NCBI RefSeq assembly: GCF_000764305.2
Contig: NW_025940911.1
Span: 33,783 to 97,782 of the forward strand
Direction: 5' to 3'
Length of the DNA stretch: 64,000 nt
From: Hyalella azteca
Lineage: Eukaryota > Arthropoda > Malacostraca > Amphipoda > Hyalellidae
A model generated the notes under the pieces. It did not search any database. It was not told the DNA's origin and worked only from the letters and a program-made list of their open reading frames with translations. Positions 29,701 through 36,215 of the stretch are shown piece by piece (the first letter of the stretch is position 1; every line of letters begins with the position of its first letter). The translations under genes and the position numbers were made by a program.

Positions 29701-32553
29701 CACCGTGAGGAAGGTTCACAGAGTCATTGGCGCTACCCACGATGTTGACAAGACGAACAAGTTGAGCGTTAAACTCACCAAAAATCGAGACATGAAATTC
29801 ATCGTTCGAGGGATCATAATTTATTGCGTATTCCTCGCTGTGCTCTTCATAATCGTTAACGACAAGACGGACTACAACGCCTTCCTGCTGCAAGATAATT
29901 TCAAAACGGTCTTCATTGACAGGCCATATTTTTCACGCGGGCGCCTGTACGAGGTAACTATAATTAAATTTTCCGTTGTGGTTGAGATTCTATTTCATAC
30001 CATGTTGGTCTCAGTAACTGCGAGTCTTGTCTATCTCGCTTATTTTGAGCATGCCTTGTATGTTACTGTACACAACAGTTGTTCTGATGTATCTTACTAT
30101 CGATTAACCCTGCTCCCGTTACATATCTTTTCGATTTGAGGACTCCTAATAGGAAACTTAATTTTAGTTGTCAACGAGTAGATTTGAATATCGTTACTTG
30201 GAGATGATGCGTTTGCTGTTCTATCATTCGCACAGAGTATGAAATGTCATTAATTCTTACTCATGATGACATCTTTTAGTATAATTACCCAGAAATAAAG
30301 AATTGTAGGGAGTGCTTTTCAAACTCATCGTCGGACATGTGCATATATTTGCTAATTGAACAACCTTGTTTCCTTTTTATCTTACATTATTTCCGCCCGA
30401 AAAAAATTGATTTAATTATTTTAAATACTTAACCTTAATTCATCTAATTAAATTATTTGAGTTCGATAAAGCCAATCAATTTGAATACAAAGGCAAATTT
30501 GTATTACGAATGAAGTTAAATATTCTCTCATATTTCTATGCTTTTGTTCCTTAGCTGCGCAACACGGACCAGTTTTGGCGCTATGCAAAGTCCACGATTA
30601 TGAGCTTAACGCGAGCGCAGCGCTGGTACAACGGTAAGACGCCCTATGGCCTACGAGGCTTCTTGGATGACAGGGCCAACCGCATGGTAGGATACCCCAT
30701 CCTACGGCAGATACGCAACTCCCGCTTCGTCTGCTCGGTACCGTACCCGATGAACGAGACTATTGAAGAATGCACAGGTATGAGGAACCTTCTCTTGGAA
30801 GATGACCAGGATTACTGTGCTAGTTGGGTGCTTGATGATCCCTCTAGTGCCTCATGCAAGTACCCTGAGTTCAGGTATCAAACAGCAAGCGAACTAAAAA
30901 CCTTCACAACTGTGGGTCGACTTGGAACTTATGGAGCTGGTGGATACGTTATCAGACTTAATGGCAATCAAGATGATGTTATTGCGAGGCTAGATCAGCT
31001 CCAAAAAGTTCAATGGATTGACAAGCGATCGCGAGCTGTGTTCCTGGAGTTCTCTGTGTACAACGCCAATGTGAACTTATTCATGACGTGTGTGATTTTG
31101 TTCGAGATCAACGAAGGTGGTGGGATGATCACAAAATGGAGGTTCGAGCCTGTTCGACTTCTCCGACTTGAGAGTAGCTTAAGCGATAACCTCGTACGTT
31201 TTTGCGAGCTTTTGTTCGTCGGGTCAACAGTTTTCTTCACCCTGAGGCAGCTGTGGGAAATAAAGAAACAAAGGTGCGGCTACTTCTTCAAGTACTGGAA
31301 CATTGCAGAACTCCTTCTGGTGTCGTTTTCTTGGGTGGAAATTGCCTTGTACATTTACAAGATGCTCCTCACTCTCGAAATTGCCGATGAGTTCAATCAA
31401 ACAAAAGGAAACGCTTATCTGCGAATGGACCAGCCAGTTTTGGTGGACCAATATTATACGTGCATTCTTGGCATTATTATGTTTATATCCTTGCTCAAAC
31501 TCATTAAACTCATGCAGTTCAACAAAAGGATGGACGTGCTGGCACTCACCATTTCATTGTGTTGGGATGAGCTGTCGTATTTTCTCATTGCTTTTGTAAT
31601 CATATTCTTCGCATTCAGCTGCCTCTTCTTCTTCATCTTCTTTTTGAATTTACCAGAATTCAGTTCAATTCTCTCTGCTGTCCAGACAAGCTTCTCAATG
31701 ATGCTCGGTAAATTCGACTTCGATCAAATGCAACAGGCAAACTCGCTGTCACCTCTCCTATTCTTCGTCTTTTCAGTAATGAATAGCATGATTCTTGTCA
31801 ACATAATGCTTGTTATAATCTTGAAAGCCTTCAACGAAGTCAAAGTGGATCTGAGTAAAAGAGAGAACCCCTACGAGGTCATGGACTACATGTGGGATAC
31901 TTTCAAGAAGACCCTTGTCCTCCAGCCCAACGAAATCAACCAAGTTCACGTGAATCTGAACATGAGAGATCATGTTGTCAAATATGCTGGTGGTGATGGC
32001 GATTTGTCAGACAAGGTATGCATTTCGCAACCAAAAAACACTGATGTATACATTTTGATTTATTGCACCCGTACATGTGAAATACTTTTACGAATAAAAT
32101 TGTGAACTTTTTGTGGATGGGTCTGTCATAAATTACTTGAATAATATTCCATAGTTTCCCATTCCAGAAAGCGATGAGAAATGGATTGGCATTACGATCC
32201 GGTTGTCGTGTTGAGCTAGATAAGCAAGCTGTAACCAACAGTAGTTATGCTTTGGTGTATAACCTTCTCCATCCGCTTGAACCCTAAATTTGTTGAACCC
32301 TAGAGCATCCACTTGAACCCTGAATTCGTATCGAACGATATCGTGGAAATTTCTCAATAATAACAATAATTGCTTGCATAATGCGCAGTTGGGGCAGCTG
32401 CTGCAGCACGTCAACAACGTTTACTTCGACGGCAAGCTTGACGTCTCTAACTCGCGTGCGATGAAGGCAGCCCTCGGCGCGGACGCTCAGAAGAGGCGGA
32501 TGCCCGTCTTCCAACACGACGCAAAGCCCAGGACCATCTTCTTCAGCGACTAA
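2559..32553 (+). CDS. Polycystin-1-like (PKD1 family) receptor-channel gene, 3' part, 26-27 exons
   Basis: Multi-exon gene whose exons join in phase: 2559-2719, 3952-4072, 5048-5260, 6020-6195, 6843-6966, 7787-7920, 8242-8345, (10011-10037?), 10408-10468, 11723-11820, 12184-12391, 13005-13177, 13543-13684, 14208-14305, 15105-15239, 16028-16212, 16872-17096, 17442-17661, 18208-18327, 18917-19076, 19693-19858, 21066-21200, 22043-22107, 25614-25734, 26401-29953, 30555-32015, 32389-32553. Domain order is PKD repeats (DWGDG, NWGDNS), REJ, GPS (HLS), TM1, PLAT, TM2-6, polycystin TOP domain and channel TM7-11. That is the 11-TM architecture of polycystin-1, which in other animals acts with polycystin-2 in sensory or ciliary cation signalling. 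The first exon here opens after an acceptor in phase 1, so the start codon and N-terminal domains lie upstream. Family assignment is strong; the specific orthologue is not decided. Confidence 0.93.
2750..2995 (+). repeat. Three tandem copies of an approximately 90-bp unit in an intron
   Basis: The core 'cagaattaacatcaatcatga' recurs three times with 'aatatgatcagaaaaaaat' after it (near 2768, 2860 and 2932). The units differ by a few bases and short indels, so this is a diverged local tandem duplication. Confidence 0.75.
3952..4072 (+). CDS. PKD1-like exon: PKD domain core with DWGDG
   Basis: Frame ATT GTG AGC... encodes VSVTVNSSGPFYTDWGDG and then a Phe/Tyr-rich strand ending GRFTITG. The WGDG motif is the hallmark of Ig-like PKD repeats. 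Acceptor taatcacag; donor after ACG G (phase 1). Confidence 0.88.
5048..5260 (+). CDS. PKD1-like exon: end of one PKD repeat, start of the next
   Basis: Joins the previous exon as G|CT. The product runs ARLLDNDAVSAPSKEVVVVD, the usual closing strand of a PKD domain, then an N-glycosylation-rich stretch (NVTVNCNVT, NFT). It leaves in phase 1 at a gtgaaa donor. Confidence 0.87.
6020..6195 (+). CDS. PKD1-like exon: extracellular beta-rich segment
   Basis: Acceptor ttacgccacag, first codon completed as G|AT (Asp). The product starts DAGFDLYGSTVHPENSTG and ends VGAASGFALDVI at a gtaagt donor, phase 0. No named motif apart from an N-glycosylation site; assigned by phase continuity with its neighbours. 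Confidence 0.82.
6843..6966 (+). CDS. PKD1-like exon: Cys-rich repeat microdomain
   Basis: Acceptor ttcgcttgcag, donor CAA T|gtgagt (phase 1). The product is very Cys-rich with regular C-x3-C spacing (CAGACRTACSGTC, then CNPSC), nine Cys in about 40 residues. This is unlike the flanking beta-sandwich exons and looks like a small disulfide-rich insert. Confidence 0.8.
7020..7265 (+). repeat. Imperfect direct repeat in an intron
   Basis: 'actaga(a)...gagaaaaa...gttatgaaatcagc' followed by 'gctttac/cctg...aaaatg' occurs at about 7026-7095 and again at about 7188-7258, a diverged local duplication. Confidence 0.55.
7787..7920 (+). CDS. PKD1-like exon: extracellular segment
   Basis: Joins as T|CA. 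The product includes RYTPVTLVSLNNAAGSDVD and ends GNYLGIRTSSTT at a perfect gtaagt donor, phase 0. Extracellular beta-rich character, no recognised motif. Confidence 0.83.
8242..8345 (+). CDS. PKD1-like exon: extracellular segment, donor uncertain
   Basis: Acceptor tttttcgccag. The product begins SIYTTVVGGNVTGTVNLRD and ends ISTLSY. The apparent donor is CAA|gtaaaa, leaving phase 2, but the next clear exon (10408) needs phase 0. The 3' boundary or an intervening exon is therefore unresolved. Confidence 0.7.
10011..10037 (+). CDS. Possible PKD1-like micro-exon
   Basis: A short GC-rich stretch after a good acceptor (cttctcgtgtcgcag), reading IASSLHGVT in phase 0 up to ACG|gtagcc. It continues open as VANTSSPLCQ before a stop. 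It would feed the next exon in phase 0 but does not accept phase 2 from 8345, so boundaries and reality are uncertain. Confidence 0.35.
10408..10468 (+). CDS. PKD1-like exon, 61 nt
   Basis: Only the phase-0 reading is open: GSPIFATMIVDSTSLYTYHE, with acceptor gtgaacag and donor GAA A|gtgaga. It joins the next exon (A|AC) without a stop, which supports it despite its size. Confidence 0.75.
11723..11820 (+). CDS. PKD1-like exon: closing strands of a PKD repeat
   Basis: Acceptor aaattttttcag. The product ends in LEGAYTITGYAKNLLGN, the typical G-x-Y-T-(V/I)-x-x-x-A-x-N ending of a PKD domain. Donor gtaata, phase 0. Confidence 0.85.
12184..12391 (+). CDS. PKD1-like exon: extracellular glycosylated segment
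   Basis: Acceptor caattttctag, donor G|gtgaga, phase 0 to 1. The product starts VTFSTLVHVVPEVTNTW, has a CPC pair and several N-x-T sites (NLTF, NLTV, NITG). Open along its whole length with clear GC contrast to the introns. Confidence 0.88.
13005..13177 (+). CDS. PKD1-like exon: extracellular segment
   Basis: Joins as G|CG. The product has a Gly/Ala-rich turn (DGASPGGASGAPKE) followed by LGYLLQPTRGGNYTLHVKLS, the end of a PKD-like fold. Donor CAG|gtgagg, phase 0. Confidence 0.87.
13543..13684 (+). CDS. PKD1-like exon: extracellular segment
   Basis: Acceptor tttgctccacag, donor ACA G|gtatgc, phase 0 to 1. The product starts IQVMEGIRDVRGVVTWVMNG, an opening strand of a PKD-like domain. Confidence 0.87.
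14208..14305 (+). CDS. PKD1-like exon: extracellular segment
   Basis: Joins as G|GT. The product begins GTPLQWRLYILPTKQEQ and ends YKFNLTYPA at a perfect gtaagt donor, phase 0. It has the W and Y-x-F spacing of a PKD-like domain. Confidence 0.86.
15105..15239 (+). CDS. PKD1-like exon: closing strands of a PKD-like repeat
   Basis: Acceptor gcatcctag, donor GTG|gtgagt, phase 0 throughout. The product starts VGPVTFIVGAYNTKQGWVTG, the closing A-x-N strand of a PKD repeat, and ends SLSDDGALGSV. Confidence 0.88.
15298..15485 (+). repeat. Degenerate (ACAAT)-type microsatellite
   Basis: Runs of 'aatacaatac' and 'caatacatataatacagact' recur through this intronic stretch, with a tandem copy of 'acatataatacagactaatacaat' near 15335 and 15455. 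Confidence 0.7.
16028..16212 (+). CDS. PKD1-like exon: PKD domain with NWGDNS
   Basis: Acceptor tcgtaacag. The product carries PISCLMINWGDNSTEETYGD, a second clear WGD PKD motif, and ends LNHTY, the H-x-Y strand. Donor AT|gtacgt, phase 2. Confidence 0.92.
16872..17096 (+). CDS. PKD1-like exon: last PKD strands and start of REJ region
   Basis: Completes Met as AT|G. It continues the PKD repeat (QEGIFTVSGLAYDLSLNAL), then CKMPNVSI and later IIECNRTVTV, typical of the region opening the REJ module. The donor is GTA AA|gttagt, because only phase 2 gives a continuous KRYWTVTMVNG across the junction. Confidence 0.9.
17442..17661 (+). CDS. PKD1-like exon: REJ region
   Basis: Acceptor tatttttcag. 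The product starts RYWTVTMVNGTTGQALAEKP and contains FLDIGFYKFTYTV, the REJ-type 'Y-x-F-x-x-x-V' strand. Donor CGG|gtaagt, phase 0. Confidence 0.9.
18208..18327 (+). CDS. PKD1-like exon: REJ region with DPDEP
   Basis: The product begins SNLSASILPGGITSTSRAFM and has SVDPDEPGVP, the REJ 'S-x-DPD' signature that precedes an F-x-W-x-C strand in the next exon. I place the donor at CCG|gtcagc. A stronger-looking in-frame donor at 18366/18367 (TTG|gtaaca) would add 13 residues and could be an alternative. Confidence 0.82.
18358..18482 (+). repeat. Tandem duplication of an approximately 62-bp unit next to an exon
   Basis: 'gggact(t)ggt...atttaac.agan.atg...tttacgtgttt.tcaattcgg.tt' occurs twice back to back. 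The first copy starts just before the alternative donor of the exon at 18208, inside the possible 13-codon extension. Confidence 0.7.
18489..18536 (+). repeat. Interstitial arthropod telomere-like (GGTTA)n array
   Basis: Four exact GGTTA units followed by degenerate ones (gtaaggcta, ggtttggtta). TTAGG is the ancestral arthropod telomere repeat. The array is short and inside an intron, so it is interstitial rather than a chromosome end. Confidence 0.85.
18917..19076 (+). CDS. PKD1-like exon: REJ region, WYC strand
   Basis: Acceptor ttggtttgcag. The product starts FTNVKWYCRQVLPSAEKLQV, giving the F-x-x-x-W-x-C of REJ, then a Pro-rich loop and GGGCFGVGP. Donor G|gtaggt, phase 1. Confidence 0.88.
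19190..19365 (+). repeat. Minisatellite of 34-36-bp units with an approximately 70-bp higher-order pattern
   Basis: 'accgtgtagtc.gtgtatgtttcatag' alternates with 'accgtgtagtctatgtatgtttcatag', about five units, intronic. The alternation indicates amplification of a two-unit block. Confidence 0.85.
19693..19858 (+). CDS. PKD1-like exon: REJ region, ends at a GC donor
   Basis: Joins as G|GC. The product starts GMLSYNGSMLSFQVSSFYL, has FEFTVVVQKDERRAA and ends PPPEVAIR. The only donor giving an open frame into the next exon is ATC AG|gcaagt, a consensus GC-AG intron donor (phase 2). Confidence 0.87.
21066..21200 (+). CDS. PKD1-like exon: REJ region
   Basis: Entered in phase 2 (AG|A). The product is CSVPSLCLMQSDGQLVNPAV, then PLTLVGNCTNYC and YYSWEVKKQ, the REJ pattern 'C...vNP..pL.L.g.C.n...Y.W.v'. 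Donor is a weak CA|gttcgt, fixed by phase with the next exon. Confidence 0.87.
22043..22107 (+). CDS. PKD1-like exon, 65 nt, REJ region
   Basis: Acceptor gtctgacacag, entered in phase 2. The product is NGDYIVIDQPNCDSTKTSCLQ with two Cys. Donor A|gtgagt, phase 1. The other two entry phases hit stops. Confidence 0.8.
22145..22429 (-). mobile_element. tRNA-derived SINE with imperfect target-site duplication
   Basis: On the minus strand the element starts with a tRNA-like head: A-box-like TGGTGCAGTGGTGATAGAG and a canonical B box GGTTCGAGTCC (22371-22381). A non-tRNA body follows, with 'gataaatgagtacctggc'. Flanks of about 22 bases, at 22123-22144 and 22430-22451, are near-copies ending gtaatagc and fit a target-site duplication. 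The head alone could pass for a tRNA gene, but the tail and flanks favour a SINE. It sits in the intron after the 65-nt PKD1-like exon. Confidence 0.8.
23304..24047 (+). repeat. Tandem duplication, unit 1 (744 bp)
   Basis: Starts 'gcattatcag' and is nearly identical to the following unit with a constant 744-base offset. Differences are a few substitutions plus one small insertion in unit 2. Recent duplication, inside a PKD1-like intron. Confidence 0.9.
23620..23880 (-). mobile_element. CR1-like LINE ORF2 C-terminal fragment, copy 1
   Basis: The minus-strand translation gives HKVPEGLQELETRTKTRGHD, then RCNFSTRQNFFSLRI and MWNSLPDDIVGAP, then NAFKNRL in another frame. 'F-F-S-x-R-x-x-x-x-W-N-S-L-P' followed by 'NAFKNRLD' is the standard tail of CR1/jockey-type LINE polyproteins. 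An in-frame stop and a frameshift show it is dead. Confidence 0.8.
24048..24797 (+). repeat. Tandem duplication, unit 2
   Basis: Second copy of the 744-bp unit, ending at 'cgcgccagaaaccc'. It differs from unit 1 by scattered substitutions and by a 9-base 'tcatacatt'-like insertion near 24692. Confidence 0.9.
24360..24625 (-). mobile_element. CR1-like LINE ORF2 C-terminal fragment, copy 2
   Basis: Same content and lesions as the fragment in unit 1, carried by the tandem duplication rather than by a second retrotransposition: flanks and defects are shared. Confidence 0.8.
25614..25734 (+). CDS. PKD1-like exon: REJ region
   Basis: Acceptor atgtttgcag after a 3.5-kb repeat-filled intron. The product starts SFDSGTDGVTVSISPSMFVL and ends YTVR-like as EQFTVRLTIITSDNRIG. 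Donor GG|gtaaat, phase 2. Confidence 0.87.
26401..29953 (+). CDS. PKD1-like large exon: REJ end, GAIN/GPS, TM1, PLAT, TM2-6
   Basis: One 3.55-kb exon (1,184 codons). It opens by completing the REJ module (PPIGGNCTI, then FMISCDKWQD) and continues with a long stalk. A GAIN/GPS module follows with CYFYDET...W and C-G-T-N-H-L-S, so autoproteolysis is predicted between Leu and Ser at 28306/28307. TM1 is at about 28391-28459. The PLAT/LH2 domain (about 28521-28910) runs from YIYEVTFVTG through WQLERVVFRD to FLCANYNE. TM2-TM6 follow at about 29024-29075, 29155-29215, 29415-29475, 29505-29580 and 29806-29865. Donor GAG|gtaact, phase 0; the frame stays open into the intron to 30139, but the domain continues in the next exon. 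Confidence 0.95.
30555..32015 (+). CDS. PKD1-like exon: polycystin TOP domain and channel TM7-11
   Basis: Acceptor tgttccttag, 487 codons. It opens LRNTDQFWRYAKSTIMSLTR, then the polycystin extracellular (TOP) domain with LRQIRNSRFVC and WIDKRSRAVFLEFSVYNANV. TM7 holds LCELL-like FCELLFVGSTVFF, TM8 WNIAELLLVSFSWVEIALYI, TM9 ILGIIMFISLLKLIKLM, TM10 YFLIAFVIIFFAFSCLFFF, the pore helix is AVQTSFSMMLGKFDF and TM11 is FFVFSVMNSMILVNIMLVII. These are the diagnostic features of the PKD channel family. Donor AAG|gtatgc, phase 0; reading through to 32105 would give only a low-complexity tail. Confidence 0.95.
32389..32553 (+). CDS. PKD1-like last exon: cytoplasmic tail and stop
   Basis: Acceptor cataatgcgcag. 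The product starts LGQLLQHVNNVYFDGKLDVS and ends RTIFFSD followed by TAA. It is a GC-rich island in a low-GC setting and is followed by a poly(A) signal 135 bases on. The tail after TM11 is about 120 residues. The heptad-like LGQLLQHV start is too short to call a coiled coil. Confidence 0.88.
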   Translation: MGQLLQHVNNVYFDGKLDVSNSRAMKAALGADAQKRRMPVFQHDAKPRTIFFSD

Positions 32554-32687
32554 AGTCGCACTGACTGGCGATGCAAGAAATTGTGCTTGTTTATTGAATT
32601 GTGCCTTTAGGCAGAGATTGGACACTACTTTTGAAAAACAAAAACTTTTAAAAATCATTCCATGTGAGGTTTCAGTCACCCGCATGA

Positions 32688-32693
32688 AATAAA
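32688..32693 (+). terminator. Poly(A) signal AATAAA of the PKD1-like gene
   Basis: Canonical AATAAA 135 bases after the stop of the PKD1-like gene; the first such hexamer downstream of it on this strand. Confidence 0.65.
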
Positions 32694-32699
32694 ATTAAA

Positions 32700-35600
32700 T
32701 GTGCCCTACTATCGAAATCTTAAGTATGAATTGTCTGAGAAAGATGCGCATCAAATTACCTGAGACGCAATGCGTACAATTCATATTAAGATACAGTATT
32801 ATTTTAAATGATGAGCCCAAGTTAATAAATTCGTTTTTATTTAACTATAAATTTAAACTGAATAATTTATACATCAATGGAATGAGAAGAATTCCATTTT
32901 TTCACACATTTATGAATGTTGAATATGTCCCCCCTATGCTGCACGGTAAACATCTCTAAACGGTAGCCAAACTCTTCCCACACACGAGAAAGTATTTCGT
33001 CTGTTACTGAATCTCGGTGGCCAGAAGTGTAGAGCCATGCAGATCTTCATTCCTATGCGTCCTACCCCGCTCAGTAAGTGACTCAGTCAAAAAGTTTCGA
33101 ACATCAAGATGCCAATGGGGACTTATATTGAACATTTATATATATTCAATAAAAACTTTGAGCCTTTTTCTTTCAATCAGCACATCAATAATTTATTTTG
33201 AATTTACACTTAAATAAGTGAGAATTTATCAAATTGGGCCCATCATTTAGAATAACCCTGTATAGGTAAGTTTATTTAAAAATTATATTCATTCTGAAGC
33301 ACATCGCAACGTTTGCAATCAATGACACCCTAATTATTTGGTTATGTGTGGGATTTTATTAGTATATATTTGTTGTTTTCGTACTACTTTGGGCATTTCC
33401 TCTCTCAAAATTATCCTTCTATGCCACTTATAATACAGTCGTTGAACTTATTTAGATTTCTTGGATTTTTATTATAATTCACTTGGATTATTTGATAAAA
33501 ATTGGTGAAAATACTAAAGAATTTTGGGAACTTGGTGAAATTTATTCATCTACTAGCATAATTTTAGCTTTAATAGGAAGCTATAAGATTGTTTTTAATT
33601 TTTACTCAATATTGTTAACACTAACGGTGTCTCACCATCGGTACAATACATTTTCTCGTCACAAATTGAATCTGTTTCTTACGTTGAAGATTCGTGCAAT
33701 GTGTATCGTACTTTTAGCATTGACTAAGTTTTCAAAATATAGGAATAACTATTCAGGCAATATTGTTGATTTACTAGTTTCTATTGAAAAATTGCCAGTG
33801 CTTAAATTAAATTAATAAAATTAATACTTGCAGCTCACTATTACAAGCTATCAACTAGTAATTCATCGTTAGGATGAAATGAATAACCTGATATTTGACT
33901 GAAAATTCTAAATTCAAATAGACTTATTGGCTTTCGACTCGACTGGCATTTCACGCATTAAAAAGGATTTTAAAAATTATTTCAACTTAATTTTTTAATC
34001 AAAAATATTTATGATGATAAAATAGCCTCTGAATTCACGCCTACAAATTCAAATTATCTGTTTTTGTTGTTTTTTCTTATTCTTCTCTGAACGTACGTGG
34101 AAACGTTCTCATTCCTGGTTACCTCACTACAATGGCAACTGCTGAGCTTTTCAATTCGGGTTTCTTAGGGCGCATACAGCTTACCCTAAGAGGGACGTTA
34201 AAAATGCCATCCTTCCCCCGCCCATCCCACCTAAGTTTAATGGGAAACTTAATTGGTATTAATTTGAAAATTTCAGTCTAGTAACCGCTCGCTGAGAAAA
34301 ACCGCATGCAGAAATTTTAATATAAAAAATGTAAAATTGCACCTTCAAGAAAGCTGAAGGCTGAGAAGCAGTCATCACACCGAAAAGATCAATGATCCTT
34401 GAGAAAAAGAATCATCATATTTACCGGACGTGTTGCCTCTATAGACTTGCTTCCTACCTCTGATGCCAAGCATCTCTGGCCGACTCTATAGTCCCTCAAT
34501 AGAAGGATACGCAATATCCTAGCCAACCACATACCGCATTCGACCATTTTCAATTAGCTGCTCAGTCTGCTATTAATCCTTATTTTATCGTTTATTGAAG
34601 CTTCGCTAAATTCTGCTTGAGCTCTTCGCTCTAGAAGTGTGCGCATATAGACGATACATTTTTATTGATGTTTAACTTCATATTTATCTCCGCACGCATG
34701 TTTTTGAATTATTTGCATTCATGATATTAGCTACATTGCTAACAATATTATAGGTCATTCGTGTGAAAAAATATGTTATCTATTCTTATTTCATGATAAA
34801 TCTCAAGCTTCAACATTTATTACATTTGTGTGTTTTATATTTTAGAGTGTATATTAGTTTTTCAGTTTTCGATACCTGACACTGTGAATTTATGATAACT
34901 ATTGCAGTATTGTATGCAAAAAGCTTTATCCTGTCTATTTCTTTAATTTAAAGAAAAAATCCGGCGATGATTTTAAACCGTTTTTTCTTCAGTTAAAATA
35001 GTAAAATTTTGCGTGGTTTATGACTGTCATTCATCTTTGAAAAAATTTTGCTTTCTACAAAAATTTCTCTCACATACGCGATGTGGGATAAACTTTAAAT
35101 GAAAATACCTCTTCTGAACGTAATTTAAATCTATGTAGAAATTCGTCGCAACTTCACGTGATTAGAAGCTCTAACAAATTTGACACAATTTCAATCAAAT
35201 TAACGAAATTGTGAAGTAGAACTTAGTTGCTCTTATTAGAAAATTCGTTTGGAAATGTGGATTGAGTTTTCATGGCCTTCTGTACAAATTAAGGCCGTTG
35301 AATAATTTTAATATGCGCTGCACAATCATCTGCTAAAATTGCTTAATTTCTATGAAATAAGATAGAAGGGACTAAGAAAAAGATGCCTCTTCGACTTTTC
35401 ATAGTTTGTATCGTCTTTTTCAACTGAAAATGTATGCATAATTAAAAAAAAGCTCATAAGTAATTACCTGGAAATCAAACTAATATGTTTTATATGAAGA
35501 TATTGACATCGTGAATTTCTCATACATTAACCTAGCTGACAACATCTTGGATTAAAGTTCAACTAAAATAAAGTTCTATGCAACACTCAAATTGTTACAA

Positions 35601-36000
35601 AGTGCCCCAATCTCCGGTATAATTGTAATGAAATGATGAGAATCGTTGATTAAAAATCAAATAATTTGATAAAACTTGATTGGCAAAAGAATGTATCGTA
35701 ACGTAACGACCGCGAATACGATATTGGAAAGATTGAATTCAGGCTTGAATTCTATTTGATACATTAGATGTTACAGTGTTACATTGCCATATATCATTCA
35801 GACGGTGTAGCGGATTTGCCCAAGATAGATAATCCTGGGGCATATTAAAAATTTCAGTTTACTCCCATAAAATCCAAGACGATAAGCGTAACACATCGGG
35901 GATGAAAAAATACTAAATTAAAAATTAATTCAAATTAATCCAAGGCGACAAGCACAACTCTATTTTCAATCCAATTGAATGAAGACTGTATGCTCAACTC
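32700..36000. other. Intergenic AT-rich stretch, nothing recognised
   Basis: No exon-like GC islands, signal peptides or domain matches. The longest open frame (33483-33815, +, 110 codons) is AT-driven and matches nothing I recognise. Confidence 0.5.
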
Positions 36001-36002
36001 TA

Positions 36003-36215
36003 AATTAATCTCCACTCTAATTAAATCTCCACTCTGATTTAATCTTGTCTCTTATACACATCTATCTGNTTAATCTCCACTCTAATTTAATCTCCACTCT
36101 AATTTAATCTCCACACTAATTTAATCTCCACTCTAATTTAATCTCCACTCTAATTTAATCTCCACTCTAATTTAATCTCCACACTAATTTAATCTCCACT
36201 CTTATTTAATCCAAG
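36003..36215 (+). repeat. 17-bp minisatellite (taatctccactctaatt)n
   Basis: About ten units of 'taatctccactctaatt' with few variants (cacac for cactc). The array is interrupted by adapter-like sequence and an N at 36046-36069, so its true length is uncertain. Confidence 0.9.
36046..36069 (+). other. Nextera mosaic-end adapter remnant plus assembly gap base
   Basis: TGTCTCTTATACACATCT matches 18 of 19 bases of the Tn5/Nextera mosaic end in its reverse-complement form, followed by atctg and a single N. It sits inside a tandem repeat, where assemblers fail. This is a library artefact, not a natural Tn5 end. Confidence 0.92.

Noticed and set aside
29954..30139. Continuation of the large PKD1-like exon to its in-frame stop
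   Set aside because: The gtaact donor at 29954 joins in phase to the polycystin TOP-domain exon at 30555; the read-through would end the channel prematurely.
33483..33815. 110-codon plus-strand open frame
   Set aside because: AT-driven composition, no signal peptide, splice context or recognisable motif.
36046..36063. Natural Tn5 transposon end
   Set aside because: Only the engineered mosaic-end core is present, next to an N within a repeat; a library artefact explains it.
36003..36215. CRISPR-like array
   Set aside because: Units are contiguous 17-mers without spacers, in a eukaryotic context.
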